The notes: generated from the letters alone by a model not told the origin. DNA of 64,000 bases from Actinoallomurus iriomotensis (GCF_030269445.1 NZ_BSTJ01000009.1:186001-250000), one strand, 5' to 3'. Positions 1 through 9,895 are shown, counted from the stretch's first letter. Program-made: numbers and translations.

Positions 1-453
1 CCGGTCGTCGAACACGTACATCGACGCGCTCTTGGGTTCCGGGGGCACGAAGGACGTGCCCCACCAGGCCTCGACCGTGACGGGGGCGGAATCGTCGAGC
101 GTGAGCCGCAGCGAGCGCTGGGCGGCGTCGTAGACGACCTCGCCGCCGTCGGGCGCGCCGTCCGAGGTGGCGGCTCGCACCTGGGCGGCGAGGAGACCGG
201 GGATGCCGGCGAGCCCCTGGACGAACGTCACGTGCGGGTTGCGTTCGAGGATGCCCTCGCGCAGCCGCTGCTTCGTCTCGGCGGGGACCATGCCCCCGAA
301 GACCAGGACGTCGAGATCGGTGACGTCGTAGTCCTCGAGGACGTGGTCGAACTGGTTCGTCGCGTCCGCGGAGTGGCCCCTGGCGCGCAGAAGGTCGACG
401 GTGGCGAGGAGCACACTGGGGCTGCGGCCGACGACGAGAACGCGTTCCGCCAT
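1..453 (-). CDS. Hypothetical protein, C-terminally cut by window edge
   Basis: The frame opens at ATG 453 and runs leftward off the window, giving 151 residues. The N terminus (MAERVLVVGRSPSVLL) followed by a helix and the strand DLDVLVFGGMVP look like an alternating beta/alpha, Rossmann- or receiver-like fold, with an NxH-containing region and a beta-rich stretch after residue 100. I do not recognise the family. It is divergent from the MarR gene at 676 and the palindromic operators at 618-658 lie between them, so it may be a target of that regulator (inference). Confidence 0.6.
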   Translation of the reverse strand, partial: MAERVLVVGRSPSVLLATVDLLRARGHSADATNQFDHVLEDYDVTDLDVLVFGGMVPAETKQRLREGILERNPHVTFVQGLAGIPGLLAAQVRAATSDGAPDGGEVVYDAAQRSLRLTLDDSAPVTVEAWWGTSFVPPEPKSASMYVFDDR

Positions 454-617
454 GTTCTTCGGTGACCTGTTCACTGCGAGATCTCCTCAACGGTGGGTTC
501 GGAATCAGCCACGGGCTGCGGCTGACCTGGATCGAGCCAGGCCCCGCGTCCCGTGTTGGGGTCTTCGTCTTCGTGGGCGTTCGCGGTCGCGAACACCAGG
601 AAGCGCACCGAATTAAG

Positions 618-669
618 TGTTGGTCGTACCAACATACACAGTGTTGGCCTGACCAACAACGGCTATCCT
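618..669. promoter_or_regulatory. Two palindromic operators and -10 element of the MarR gene
   Basis: Two 17-bp palindromes share the arms TGTTGG/CCAACA: TGTTGGTCGTACCAACA at 618-634 and TGTTGGCCTGACCAACA at 642-658. Their centres are 24 bp apart. A -10-like TATCCT (664-669) follows and lies only 6 bp before the ATG at 676, so the MarR transcript may be leaderless. This is the usual layout of an autoregulated MarR gene; binding itself is inferred. Confidence 0.75.
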
Positions 670-675
670 TGACGC

Positions 676-1137
676 ATGCTCATGCCCCGCCACGACACCG
701 GCCGCACTCCGAGCCGTCTCGAAGGACGCGCGACCTGGCTGGTCAGTCGGGCCTACCTACGCTCATCCGGGCTACTCGGCGCCGGTTTCGAGACCCATGG
801 CGACGGACTGCGCAGCTACCACTACCGGCTCCTCGCCGCGCTGGAGGAATGGGGCCCGGCGAGTCAGGCCGAGCTCGGCCGGAAGACCGCGATCGACCGC
901 AGCGACGTGACCGCCGCCCTGACCGAACTCGAGTCGCGCACCCTGGTCGAGCGCTCGGTCGACCCCGAGCACAAGCGCCGGAAGATCGTCACGATCACTC
1001 CGGCGGGCGTCGAACGGCTACTCGAGCTCGACAAGGTCATCGACGGCATCCAGGAGGAGTTCCTCGCCCCTCTGACGCCCGCTCAGCGGCGCCAATTCAT
1101 CGCCCTTGTGTCGCGGCTCGTCGACGCACAGCACTGA
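676..1137 (+). CDS. MarR family transcriptional regulator
   Basis: 153 residues, the normal MarR length. A winged helix lies at about 50-115: HYRLLAALEEWGPASQAELG, then the recognition helix DRSDVTAALTELESR and the wing DPEHKRRKIVTITPAG. Flanking helices would form the dimer interface. The start chosen is ATG 676 because a -10 element sits just upstream; ATG 682 is the alternative. It probably represses itself and perhaps the divergent gene at 453 through the twin palindromes. The ligand is unknown. Confidence 0.88.
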   Translation: MLMPRHDTGRTPSRLEGRATWLVSRAYLRSSGLLGAGFETHGDGLRSYHYRLLAALEEWGPASQAELGRKTAIDRSDVTAALTELESRTLVERSVDPEHKRRKIVTITPAGVERLLELDKVIDGIQEEFLAPLTPAQRRQFIALVSRLVDAQH

Positions 1138-1374
1138 TTCGACAAAGAGCAGCCCGTTCTCCGGAGTATCTGATCCGTACCTTCGAGGAACCGGCGCAGC
1201 GTGGACATGCTTCGGCGGAACGAAAAGATCTGCTAGGGCTCGTACTCCCAGCCGTGACCACCGATGGCGGTCTCGAATCGCGGGCACTCGCCCACCGGCT
1301 CCATCCACGCCTCCCGGTACGGGCGGGAACATTTCTTCAAGACTCCAGGCAGCCGCGCTCGTCACACTGCGAGC

Positions 1375-2130
1375 GTGTCCAAGAACTTCAATGGCTACCC
1401 GTGGCCTTCTCCTCGGCGGCCTCGGTACGGTCTTGACGCGCCGGCGGTCCCGGCTGTCAGCGGTGTCGCCGGGGTGGTGTGCTGCCTGGCCGCCGTCCGG
1501 TGGCGGCGGGACCGGATCACGACGGCGGCCGCGGGGGCGGGACTGCTCACATCCGCTGGTGTCTACGTGCACACCACGCTGCGCGGCAAGCTGCGCATCT
1601 GGGAGCGGGAACTGGACCGGGCGGGCCTGAAGGGCGACGAGCAACTGCTGGACCTGGGCTGCGGCCGCGGCGCGGTGCTGATCGAGGCGGCCAGGCGGCT
1701 GCCGGCGGGACGCGCCGTCGGGGCGGACCTGTGGTCGAGGGATCAGAGCGGCAACGGCCCCGAAGCCGCACTCGCCAACGCCGCCGCGGCCGGCGTCGCC
1801 GACCGTGTGGAAGTGCACACCGCCGACATGACCGCGTTGCCGTTCGCGGACGGCTCGTTCGATGTCGTGACGAGCGCGCTGGCGATCCACAACATCCGCT
1901 CGGCCGAGGGCCGGTACCGAGCGGTGGACGAGGCGATGCGGGTGCTGCGCCCGGGCGGGCGACTGCTCATCGCCGACGTGTGGCCCATGGCCAGGAAGTA
2001 CGCCGCACATATCGGCCAGGGCACGCTGCGCGGGCTCGGGCCGGGGTACTGGTACGGCGGCCCGTGGTTCGGCGTGACGCTGCTGCATGCCGTCAAAAAG
2101 CGCTGGCCGGCGGGAACGGATTCATGCTGA
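1375..2130 (+). CDS. Membrane-anchored class I SAM-dependent methyltransferase
   Basis: 251 residues from GTG 1375; the frame stays open upstream to 1264, but that stretch is not protein-like. N-terminal hydrophobic segments (about 20-55: SGVAGVVCCLAAV and TAAAGAGLLTSAGVYVHT) precede the SAM-binding domain with motif I LLDLGCGRGAVL, an acidic motif (GADLWSRDQ) and post-motifs FDVVTSALAIHNI and LRPGGRLLIADVW. Substrate unknown. Its stop overlaps the start of the kinase gene (ATGCTGA, 2124-2130), so the two are translationally coupled and probably belong to the same stress or membrane response. Confidence 0.82.
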   Translation: MSKNFNGYPWPSPRRPRYGLDAPAVPAVSGVAGVVCCLAAVRWRRDRITTAAAGAGLLTSAGVYVHTTLRGKLRIWERELDRAGLKGDEQLLDLGCGRGAVLIEAARRLPAGRAVGADLWSRDQSGNGPEAALANAAAAGVADRVEVHTADMTALPFADGSFDVVTSALAIHNIRSAEGRYRAVDEAMRVLRPGGRLLIADVWPMARKYAAHIGQGTLRGLGPGYWYGGPWFGVTLLHAVKKRWPAGTDSC

Positions 2131-3326
2131 CCGCGGCCGCGACTTCCTGGAGCAGGCTGATGACCGGGCGGCAACTGCTGCTGCTTTCGGCGGTCACGTC
2201 GATGGTCCTGTTCACGGTGGCGACGATCCCCGCAGGCGTCCAGCATGCGCTGGGTACCCACCAGCCGCTGAGCTGGCTGGTGACCGGCGTGGTCTACATG
2301 ACCCTGGTGGTGCGCCGACGGTTCCCGCTCGGCGCCGTGGCGGTCGCCGCCATCGGATCGGTGTTGCTCATGGCCGACGGGATGGCCTACCCGCTGACCT
2401 TGCCGGCGCTCTTCTGCGCGCTGTACCGGGTCGCGCTCGACGCCAGCGCGTTCCGAGCGCTCGTCGTCGGCGTCACCGTCAAGGCGGCGCTGCTGACCAC
2501 CTCCCTCATCACCAGACCCGGCATCACGGGGTTCGTCATCCTGCTGTGGGCGGCCCTGTCAGTGACGACCGGCAGCGCCGCCCGTAGCCACCGTGCCTAC
2601 GTCGCCGAGGTCGAGGAGCGCGCCAGGCGCGCCGAGCAGGCCAGGGAGGATGAGGCGAACCGCCGTGTCGCCGAGGAGCGGCTGCGGATCGCGCGGGAGT
2701 TGCACGACGCCGTCGGGCACCATGTCGCTTTGATCAGTGTGCAGGCCGGCGCGCTGGCCTGCCTGCTCGACGACGAGGACCGGTCGCAGGCCAGAGCGTC
2801 GGTCGCGCACATCCAGCGGGCCAGTGAGGAAGCCCTGGAGGAGCTACGGCTGACCGTCGGGCTGCTGCGCGAGCTCGGCGCGCCTGAGCCGGCCGAGCCG
2901 GCCGAGCCGGCGGAGCCGGTGCCGGGCCTTGACCGGCTCGGGGAGCTGATCTGCTCGTTCGCCGGTGCGGGACTGCGAGTCATTTGTGAGGTGACGGGCC
3001 GGGCCAGACCGTTGCCCGAGGCGGTGGAGCTGACCGCCTACCGGGTCATCCAGGAGTCGCTGACCAATACCCGCAAACATGCCGGCTGCGACACCGCCGT
3101 GGTATGGCTCGGGTACGCACCAGGAACGCTCAGCCTGGCGGTCGAGGACGAGGGCGAGCCGGTCACCGGGGGCGGCCCGCGCACGCCCGGAGGGCACGGC
3201 ATCGTGGGCATGCGGGAGCGGGTGGCCGCCCTGGGCGGACGGCTGTCGGCGGGCCCGAGACCCGCGGGGGGCTACCGGGTCTTCGCCGAGCTTCCGCTGC
3301 GAGCGGCCGGGACCGAGGGCTCGTGA
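2124..3326 (+). CDS. Sensor histidine kinase, HisKA_3 (NarL/DesK type)
   Basis: 400 residues from ATG 2124. The first about 140 residues form several membrane helices with little extracellular loop, as in intramembrane-sensing kinases. A coiled linker leads to the HisKA_3 phosphoacceptor motif RIARELHDAVGHH (His near residue 196), then an N-box QESLTNTRKHA and a G-box GGHGIVGMRERV of the HATPase domain. An EPA tripeptide repeat (2887-2913) links the two catalytic parts. It overlaps the methyltransferase upstream and the response regulator downstream (GTGA). Confidence 0.9.
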   Translation: MLTAAATSWSRLMTGRQLLLLSAVTSMVLFTVATIPAGVQHALGTHQPLSWLVTGVVYMTLVVRRRFPLGAVAVAAIGSVLLMADGMAYPLTLPALFCALYRVALDASAFRALVVGVTVKAALLTTSLITRPGITGFVILLWAALSVTTGSAARSHRAYVAEVEERARRAEQAREDEANRRVAEERLRIARELHDAVGHHVALISVQAGALACLLDDEDRSQARASVAHIQRASEEALEELRLTVGLLRELGAPEPAEPAEPAEPVPGLDRLGELICSFAGAGLRVICEVTGRARPLPEAVELTAYRVIQESLTNTRKHAGCDTAVVWLGYAPGTLSLAVEDEGEPVTGGGPRTPGGHGIVGMRERVAALGGRLSAGPRPAGGYRVFAELPLRAAGTEGS

Positions 3327-4051
3327 CCGGGACAGCGCCCTCCTCGCCCGCTTCGTCGGCGTCCGCCGCGACGGCGCCGGTCCGCGTGGTCCTCGCCGAC
3401 GACCAGGACCTCGTCCGCGAGGGCCTGCGGCTGGTGATCAACCGTGCGCCGGGGCTGACGGTGGTGGGTGAGGCGGCCACCGGCCACGACGCGATCCGGG
3501 CCGCCCGCCGGGCACGCGCCGATGTCGTCTTGATGGACATCCGGATGCCGGGCCTTGACGGGCTGGCCGCGACCCGGCGGATCGCCGCTGACGACGGCCT
3601 CGCCGGGGTACGGGTGCTGATCCTGACGACGTTCGAGGTCGACGAGTACATCTTCGAGGCACTGCGGTCAGGCGCCAGCGGCTTCCTCGGCAAGGGCGCA
3701 CGCCCAGCGGCCTTGATCGACGCGATCCGGACGGTCGCCCGTGGCGACGCGCTGCTTTCCCCATCCGCCACCCGAAGCCTCATCGCCAGGTTCCTCAAGC
3801 CGCACGACAGCGAGCCGGTCCGCCCCTCGCCGCTGCTCGCCACCCTCACCAACCGGGAACGCGAGGTGACGGCCCTGATCGCCGACGGCATGTCCAACAC
3901 GGACATCGCTCGCCAGCTCACGCTCAGCCCGCTCACCGTCAAGACCCACGCCAACCACGCCATGACCAAGCTCGGCGCACGCGACCGCGCACAACTCGTC
4001 GTGCTCGCCTACCAGACCGGCCTGGCCCGCGCGCCACGTCCCCAACAGTGA
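3323..4051 (+). CDS. LuxR/NarL family response regulator
   Basis: 242 residues from GTG 3323, whose last two bases begin the kinase stop codon. The receiver domain has the acidic pair in VVLADDQDLVREGL, phosphoacceptor Asp in VVLMDIRMPGLDG, Thr in ILTTFE and Lys in FLGKGARP. The C-terminal LuxR HTH is LTNREREVTALIADGMSNTDIARQL. It is the cognate partner of the kinase at 2124, and the exporter gene 276 bp downstream is a plausible target. Confidence 0.92.
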   Translation: MTGTAPSSPASSASAATAPVRVVLADDQDLVREGLRLVINRAPGLTVVGEAATGHDAIRAARRARADVVLMDIRMPGLDGLAATRRIAADDGLAGVRVLILTTFEVDEYIFEALRSGASGFLGKGARPAALIDAIRTVARGDALLSPSATRSLIARFLKPHDSEPVRPSPLLATLTNREREVTALIADGMSNTDIARQLTLSPLTVKTHANHAMTKLGARDRAQLVVLAYQTGLARAPRPQQ

Positions 4052-4327
4052 CCCGCTGCCTCTCCGCAAGGACGATTCCCGAGCATCCGCACCGGAGTAC
4101 CGCCATGGGGAAACGCCGCACCGCTGCCGTGCGACGTGATCGCGGACGGGGTCGCGGGCTTCCCCGGTAGTGCAGCGGTTTCGACCGGACTACTGCCAAC
4201 GCAGTAGGCGAAGCCGCGAACCGCACCGGATGGCGCGGTCACCCCTTCGCTGATCGCCGCGGCCGGCCGACGACCGGGGCGGCTGAGACTCCGACACTGA
4301 GGCGCGAAACCAAAAGGACGGAGAGTC

Positions 4328-6526
4328 ATGTCGGCTCTTGCACGCTGGTGCTACCAGCACCGCTTCGTCGTGATCATTGTCTGGATAGGGCTGCTCATCG
4401 GCCTGGCGGTGATGTCGCAGGCGGTGAAGACGACGTACGACAACTCACTCACATTGCCGGGAACGGGCTCGGGCAGCGCCCAGAAGCTGCTGCAGAGGTC
4501 AGCGCCGGCTCAGGCGGGCGATGCCGACCAGATCGTCTGGCGGACGAGCCGTGGCAGCGTCACCGATCCCGCCATCGAGCAGCGGATGTCGGCGATGCTC
4601 GCGCGGGTGTCGCACCTGCCTGAGGTGGCCTCGGTAGCCAGCCCCTACTCGCCCGGCGGCAAGGTCCAGGTGAGTGCGGACGGGCGCACCGCGTACGCCA
4701 CGGTGAACTTCACCAAGGCGGCAGACGACCTGGACCACGCCGACATCAAACGGGTGATCGCGACGGCGACCGCCGCCCACGAGCCGGGCCTCGCGGTCGA
4801 GCTCGGAGGCAAGGCCATCTCGAACACCGAGCAGGCGCCGCCATCGACCATGTCGGCGATCGGCATCGGCGCGGCCGCGGTCATCCTGCTCATCGCCTTC
4901 GGGTCGCTGCTTGCGATGGCGCTGCCGATCGTGACCGCGGTGGTCGGGGTGAGCATGGGCCTGATGCTCATGGCACCGCTCAGCCACCTGATGTCGGTGA
5001 ACGGCATCGCGCCGATCCTCGGCGCGCTGATCGGCCTTGGCGTCGGGGTCGACTACGCCCTGTTCATCGTGACCAGGTACCGTCGCGCGCTGCAGTCCGG
5101 ACTGGACCCCCAGCAGTCGGCCGTACAAGCGCTCAACACCTCCGGCCGCGCGGTCCTGTTCGCCGGCGGCACGGTGTGCATCGCCCTGCTCGGCCTGCTC
5201 ACCCTCGACCTGTCGTTCATCGACGGGCTTGCCGTCCCGGCGGCCATCACGGTGGTATGCACCGTGGTCGCGGCCGTCACGCTGCTGCCCGCGCTGTTCG
5301 GGGTGCTCGGCCTTCGCGTACTGAGCCGCCGGCAACGCCGCAGGTCGCGGACTGTCGGACCGGACCACGCCGAGAGCGGCAGCGGCATATGGGCGCGGTG
5401 GTCTCGCACCGTGCCCCGCTTCCCCGCCGTGCTCGCCGCCGCGGGACTCGCAGTGATGGTCGTGGTGTCCGCACCCGTGCTACACCTGCGGCTGGGCTTT
5501 GACGACGCATCCAACGACCCCACATCAACTCACACCCACAAGTCCTACGGAATGCTCGCCAAGGGGTTCGGACCGGGCTTCAACGGCCCGCTGCTCGTGG
5601 TCGCCCAGCCCCACTCCGCAGCCGACCGCGCCGCGCTGGAGCAGCTCCAACACGCACTCACCGCCGTGCCGGGGGTGGCCGCCGTGCAGACAGGCCCCGC
5701 GCAGACCAGACCAGGTGCCGGGCCGGCGGTCGAGGTGACCCAGGTCCTCCCCACCACAGCGCCCGAAACGCCGGCCACCTCTTCCCTGATCACCCACCTG
5801 CGCAGCACGGTCATACCGCGTTACACGCACGGCACCACGCTGCGGGTCTACGTCGGCGGCCTGACGGCCACGCTCGACGACTTCGCCTCGGTGACAAGCG
5901 CCAAGCTGCCCTGGTTCCTCGCCACCATCGTGGGATTCAGCTTTCTGCTACTGGTACTCGCCTTCCGCAGCCTGCTCATCCCCGCGCTCACAGCGGTGCT
6001 GAACCTGCTGGCGGCGGCGGCCTCGTTCGGCGTACTCACCGCGTTCTTCCAGTGGGGCTGGGGAACCAGCGTCTTCGGCCTCGGCTCCGCCAGCCCGGTC
6101 GAGGGCTACCTGCCCGAGCTGGTGCTGGCGGTCCTGTTCGGCCTGTCCATGGACTACCAGGTATTCCTCGTCAGCAGAATGGCCGAGGAATGGTCGCACA
6201 CCCGTGACAACACCCGGTCGGTGCTCGCCGGCCAGACCGACACCGCACGGGTGATCACCGCTGCGGCGGCGATCATGATCGCGGTGTTCACCGCATTCGT
6301 GTTCATGGGCCAGCGCAGCATCGCCGAGTTCGGCATCGGGCTGGCCGCCGGCGTGGCGCTGGACGCCTTCATCCTGCGAACGGTGCTCGTACCGGCCGTG
6401 ATGCACCTGTGCGGCCAGGCCAACTGGTGGCTGCCCCGCTGGCTGGACCGCCGCCTGCCGCACCTGGCCATCGAGCCGGCCATGGAGGAGCAACCCGTCC
6501 GCGCGCCCGAGTCCGCCCTTGTCTGA
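4328..6526 (+). CDS. MMPL family (RND superfamily) transporter
   Basis: 732 residues with the duplicated RND layout: one N-terminal helix (about 10-30), a periplasmic domain, five helices (about 170-330), a cytoplasmic linker rich in Arg, a helix near 365, a second extracytoplasmic domain, and five helices to about 700. The helix motif GLGVGVDYALFIVTRYR and its second-half counterpart FGLSMDYQVFLVSRMAEE contain the conserved Asp-Tyr pairs of the proton relay. Start ATG 4328 follows GGACGGAGAG. Likely exports lipids or lipophilic drugs, probably under the two-component system upstream. Confidence 0.92.
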   Translation: MSALARWCYQHRFVVIIVWIGLLIGLAVMSQAVKTTYDNSLTLPGTGSGSAQKLLQRSAPAQAGDADQIVWRTSRGSVTDPAIEQRMSAMLARVSHLPEVASVASPYSPGGKVQVSADGRTAYATVNFTKAADDLDHADIKRVIATATAAHEPGLAVELGGKAISNTEQAPPSTMSAIGIGAAAVILLIAFGSLLAMALPIVTAVVGVSMGLMLMAPLSHLMSVNGIAPILGALIGLGVGVDYALFIVTRYRRALQSGLDPQQSAVQALNTSGRAVLFAGGTVCIALLGLLTLDLSFIDGLAVPAAITVVCTVVAAVTLLPALFGVLGLRVLSRRQRRRSRTVGPDHAESGSGIWARWSRTVPRFPAVLAAAGLAVMVVVSAPVLHLRLGFDDASNDPTSTHTHKSYGMLAKGFGPGFNGPLLVVAQPHSAADRAALEQLQHALTAVPGVAAVQTGPAQTRPGAGPAVEVTQVLPTTAPETPATSSLITHLRSTVIPRYTHGTTLRVYVGGLTATLDDFASVTSAKLPWFLATIVGFSFLLLVLAFRSLLIPALTAVLNLLAAAASFGVLTAFFQWGWGTSVFGLGSASPVEGYLPELVLAVLFGLSMDYQVFLVSRMAEEWSHTRDNTRSVLAGQTDTARVITAAAAIMIAVFTAFVFMGQRSIAEFGIGLAAGVALDAFILRTVLVPAVMHLCGQANWWLPRWLDRRLPHLAIEPAMEEQPVRAPESALV

Positions 6527-6542
6527 GGGCATGTCCGCCGAG

Positions 6543-6585
6543 CCACGGCGGTGCGTCCCACCTCAGTTCGGGGGCACCGCCGTGG
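6543..6585. terminator. Bidirectional hairpin terminator between convergent genes
   Basis: A perfect 12-bp inverted repeat, CCACGGCGGTGC (6543-6554) and GCACCGCCGTGG (6574-6585), lies between the convergent MMPL and AAA genes. There is no clear T-run, as is usual in high-GC actinobacteria. Confidence 0.7.
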
Positions 6586-6612
6586 CAGCACACCCGGTTG
6601 CGGGACCTGAGC

Positions 6613-9579
6613 TCAGCGGGTTTCTTCGACGTCCGTGGGAAGAAGGGTGCGCAGCTGGTCGCGGGTCGCCTGAGATCCGCCGCGTTCGAGCTGGGCGATA
6701 CGGCGGGCGTGTGCGGTCTGGGCGGCCTCGAAGAGCTTGCGGATCTCGCGGCCGTTTCCCTGGTCGAACTTTTCGGTCCGGCCGGTCACGTGATCGCGGA
6801 TCGCGGCGCGCGTACCGTCGGGAACGTCGAAGCCGGAGGACTCCGCGATTCCGACGAAGATTTCGACGAGCTCGTCCGGGCCGTACGGGGCGAAGGCGAT
6901 GGTCCGGGAGAACCGCGACGCGAGTCCAGGGTTCGCCGCGAGGAAGCCGTTCATCTCGTCGGTGTAGCCGGCGACGATGACGACGACCTCGTCGCGGTGG
7001 TCCTCCATGAGCTTGACGAGTGTGTCGATGGCTTCCTGCCCGAAGTCGGCATTCGCCCCGAACTGTCGCGACAGGGTGTAGACCTCGTCGATGAACAGCA
7101 CCCCACCACGCGCCTCGTCGAACCTGGCCGTGGTCTTCTGCGTGGTCTGGCCGAGGTACTGACCGACCAGATCGGCTCGGGAGGCTTCGATGAAGTGGCC
7201 GCGGGCCAGCACGCCGAGAGCGGCCAAGAGCTCTCCGTAGAGCCGCGCGACCGTGGTCTTCCCGGTTCCGGGCGGGCCGGCGAAGATCAGATGGCTGGAG
7301 ATCGGTGCGGCGTCCAGGCCTTCCTGCCGCCTGCGCCGGGTGGCGGCGATCAGGTCGATGGTGTCACGGACCTGGCTCTTGACCGCCTCCAGGCCGATCA
7401 TTCCGTTGAGCCGGTCGAGGAGCGCCTGGAGCTGTCCGGCGTCGCGTACCTCGCCCATCCTCGTGCTCAGACCGGTGTCGACGACGCCGTCGAGGTCTTC
7501 GGGCAGCAGAAGGGTCAGTTCCTCGGCCGTCGCGGGGCCGTCCTGGCCGGACAGCCGCAGCGCATGCTGTTCGACGACGGCTTCGAAGATGCGCCGGGCC
7601 TCGCGGCCGTTGCCGAAGGTCTCGTCTCTCCGGACCCGCTGGAAGTGGGTGAGAAGTGACGCCTGCGCCTGCTCGGTGAACCGGAAACCGTACTGCCCGG
7701 CGAGGGTCTCGGTGATGCTCGTCAACTCGGCCGGGCTGTAGTTCTCGAACTCGATGGTGCGGGAGATACGCGACTTCAGCCCGGGATTCGCCGTCAAGAA
7801 AGTGCGCATCTCGGCCGAATAACCGGCGACGATGACGACGATCTCGTCGCGGTGGTCCTCCATGAGCTTGACGAGTGTGTCGATGGCCTCCTGCCCGAAG
7901 TCGGTGCCCGTGCCGAAGCGGCGGGACAGGGTGTACGCCTCGTCGATGAACAGCACTCCGCCCAGCGCTTTGGTGAAGACGGCCGCGGTCTTTTGCGTGG
8001 TCTCACCCAGCACCTGACCGACCAACTCCGTGCGCGACACTTCGGTGAACTGCCCGGTGGGGACCACTCCGAGAGCGGCGAGCAACTTTCCGTACAGCCG
8101 GGCGACCGTCGTCTTGCCGGTGCCGGGGGCGCCGGCGAAGACCATGTGGCGGCCGATCGCCGGTCCGTGCGGCAGCCCTGCCTGCCTGCGCTGTTCGGCG
8201 ATGCGCAGGAGGCCGACCAGCTTGCCGATCTCGCGCTTCACCCCCGCCAGACCCACCATCGCGCTCAGCTCGGCGAGCAGCTCGTCAACGCCCGGTTCCG
8301 GCGCCGCGCTCGAGGTCTCCGGGGCGGCGGCACCGGACTTGGCGACGGGTTCCGGCGGAGCCGCCGTCGTGGCGACGTTGGAATCTGCGGTGCCGCCGAT
8401 ATCGACTCCGATGATGTCCTCGGCGCCGTTCGCCTCGGAGCTCACCCGTTCCATGCGTACCTGCGAGCCGGCCGTCGTGACGATGCCCTGGCCGGCGTTG
8501 CCCGTGATGGTGCAGTCGCGCAGGACCACTCTGGTGCCCGGATCCACCGCGACGCCGATGTTCTTGTTGTGCGACACCTTGGCTCCGTCGAGCGTGAGCA
8601 CTCCTTCGTTCGCGGCCGACGCGCCGATCTGGGATTTGGTGATCGTGCCCCCGGTGAACCGAGCCGTGCCCGAGCCGCTCACCGCCAGCCCGCAGACCGC
8701 CGCCTGCGTGATGTCGCAGTCCTCGAAGGCGGCGGTGGAGAGCTCGTCCACCACCACACCGTTGCGCCTGCCGTCCTCGATGCGTACGGACCGTGCGGTC
8801 AGCGTCGCGTTGGCCGTGACCCACACGCCGTCGGCTCCTGATCCGGTGACGACGCAGTCCTCGACGGTGGCGGAGGCGTTGTCACGTACCACGAAGTTGC
8901 TCTGGCCCGACGTACGGAGCCGGGAGTCGCGGACGGTGGCCTTGGCGCGCCCCTGCGCCAGGATGCTCGCGGCCTTGGAGCCCTCGATCTCACAATGCTC
9001 GATCAGCGGTGTCGAGCCCTCGGCCACCCAGATGCCGTGCTCGCCCGCCCGCTGGACGCGGCAGTCTCGGACGGTGACCCTGCTTCCGTTGCGGATGGCG
9101 ATCCCGCACAGGTCAGGGTTGAACACCTCGGTGTGCTCGACCAGACCGGCGGAGTCGGAGTAGACGATGCCACCGCCGTGGACACGGCTGTCCCGGACGA
9201 AGAGTTCGGCTCTGTTCCACACGCTGATCGCGCGGCTCGACTTGGTGACGAACTCGCACTGCTCGACGATCAGGGTGCCGCCCGCCGCCTCCAGGGGGAC
9301 GCCCTCGGCGTTCCCGTTGCGCAACGTCAGGCCCCGCAGGGTGACATGGCCCTCGACCCGCAGCGTGTAGCTCCCGGCGCAGTCCAGCGTGACCGTTCCA
9401 GGACCCCCGACCGCGGTGATCACCGCGTTCCCCCAGTATCGGAGGGTGTCCGAACGGTAGACGCCCGGCTCAACGGCGATGTGGCGCAGTTGCTCCCCGG
9501 ACGGCCCCGAAGCCTTCGCCGCGTCGGCGATCGTCGGGAACGCCCGTGGATTCGTCTGGGATACGACAAAGCCCGGCAA
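6613..9579 (-). CDS. Right-handed beta-helix protein fused to two CbxX/CfqX-type AAA ATPase domains
   Basis: 988 residues from TTG 9579, chosen because GGGGGAGG stands 4 nt upstream and the next residues (PGFVVSQTNPRAFPTIADAA) start the beta-helix family; ATG 9651 is an in-frame alternative without a visible ribosome site. Residues about 20-400 are parallel beta-helix rungs (repeats like VTVRDCRVQRAGEHGIWV). After a Pro/Ala linker come two AAA modules of the CbbX/EccA type: Walker A GAPGTGKTT near 483 and GPPGTGKTT near 770, Walker B GGVLFIDEAYTL and GGVLFIDEVYTL. A remodelling or scaffold role is inferred; client unknown. Confidence 0.85.
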   Translation of the reverse strand: MPGFVVSQTNPRAFPTIADAAKASGPSGEQLRHIAVEPGVYRSDTLRYWGNAVITAVGGPGTVTLDCAGSYTLRVEGHVTLRGLTLRNGNAEGVPLEAAGGTLIVEQCEFVTKSSRAISVWNRAELFVRDSRVHGGGIVYSDSAGLVEHTEVFNPDLCGIAIRNGSRVTVRDCRVQRAGEHGIWVAEGSTPLIEHCEIEGSKAASILAQGRAKATVRDSRLRTSGQSNFVVRDNASATVEDCVVTGSGADGVWVTANATLTARSVRIEDGRRNGVVVDELSTAAFEDCDITQAAVCGLAVSGSGTARFTGGTITKSQIGASAANEGVLTLDGAKVSHNKNIGVAVDPGTRVVLRDCTITGNAGQGIVTTAGSQVRMERVSSEANGAEDIIGVDIGGTADSNVATTAAPPEPVAKSGAAAPETSSAAPEPGVDELLAELSAMVGLAGVKREIGKLVGLLRIAEQRRQAGLPHGPAIGRHMVFAGAPGTGKTTVARLYGKLLAALGVVPTGQFTEVSRTELVGQVLGETTQKTAAVFTKALGGVLFIDEAYTLSRRFGTGTDFGQEAIDTLVKLMEDHRDEIVVIVAGYSAEMRTFLTANPGLKSRISRTIEFENYSPAELTSITETLAGQYGFRFTEQAQASLLTHFQRVRRDETFGNGREARRIFEAVVEQHALRLSGQDGPATAEELTLLLPEDLDGVVDTGLSTRMGEVRDAGQLQALLDRLNGMIGLEAVKSQVRDTIDLIAATRRRRQEGLDAAPISSHLIFAGPPGTGKTTVARLYGELLAALGVLARGHFIEASRADLVGQYLGQTTQKTTARFDEARGGVLFIDEVYTLSRQFGANADFGQEAIDTLVKLMEDHRDEVVVIVAGYTDEMNGFLAANPGLASRFSRTIAFAPYGPDELVEIFVGIAESSGFDVPDGTRAAIRDHVTGRTEKFDQGNGREIRKLFEAAQTAHARRIAQLERGGSQATRDQLRTLLPTDVEETR

Positions 9580-9895
9580 CGGACCTCCCCCTATGCGGTC
9601 AAAATGGATCCACCACCGATAATCCACCACAGATACGGCTCGCACGGCCATGTTCGCTACACGACGCGGTGTTCGTCGTGAGCAGGCCCGGTGACCGGGG
9701 CGGACTCCTCTCCTGTCAGCGCGACGACACCGATGAGAAACTCCTCATGGGCAAGTACGCCGTGGCCTGCTCTACGATCTGATGACCTTCGACGAGCGCG
9801 ACCAGGTCGACGCCGAGCGCACCGACGCGATCCGAAGGACCGTGTCCGGCCCTACCCGCGCGGCCCGGTACCCGACGCTAAGGAGCCCCCCACCC

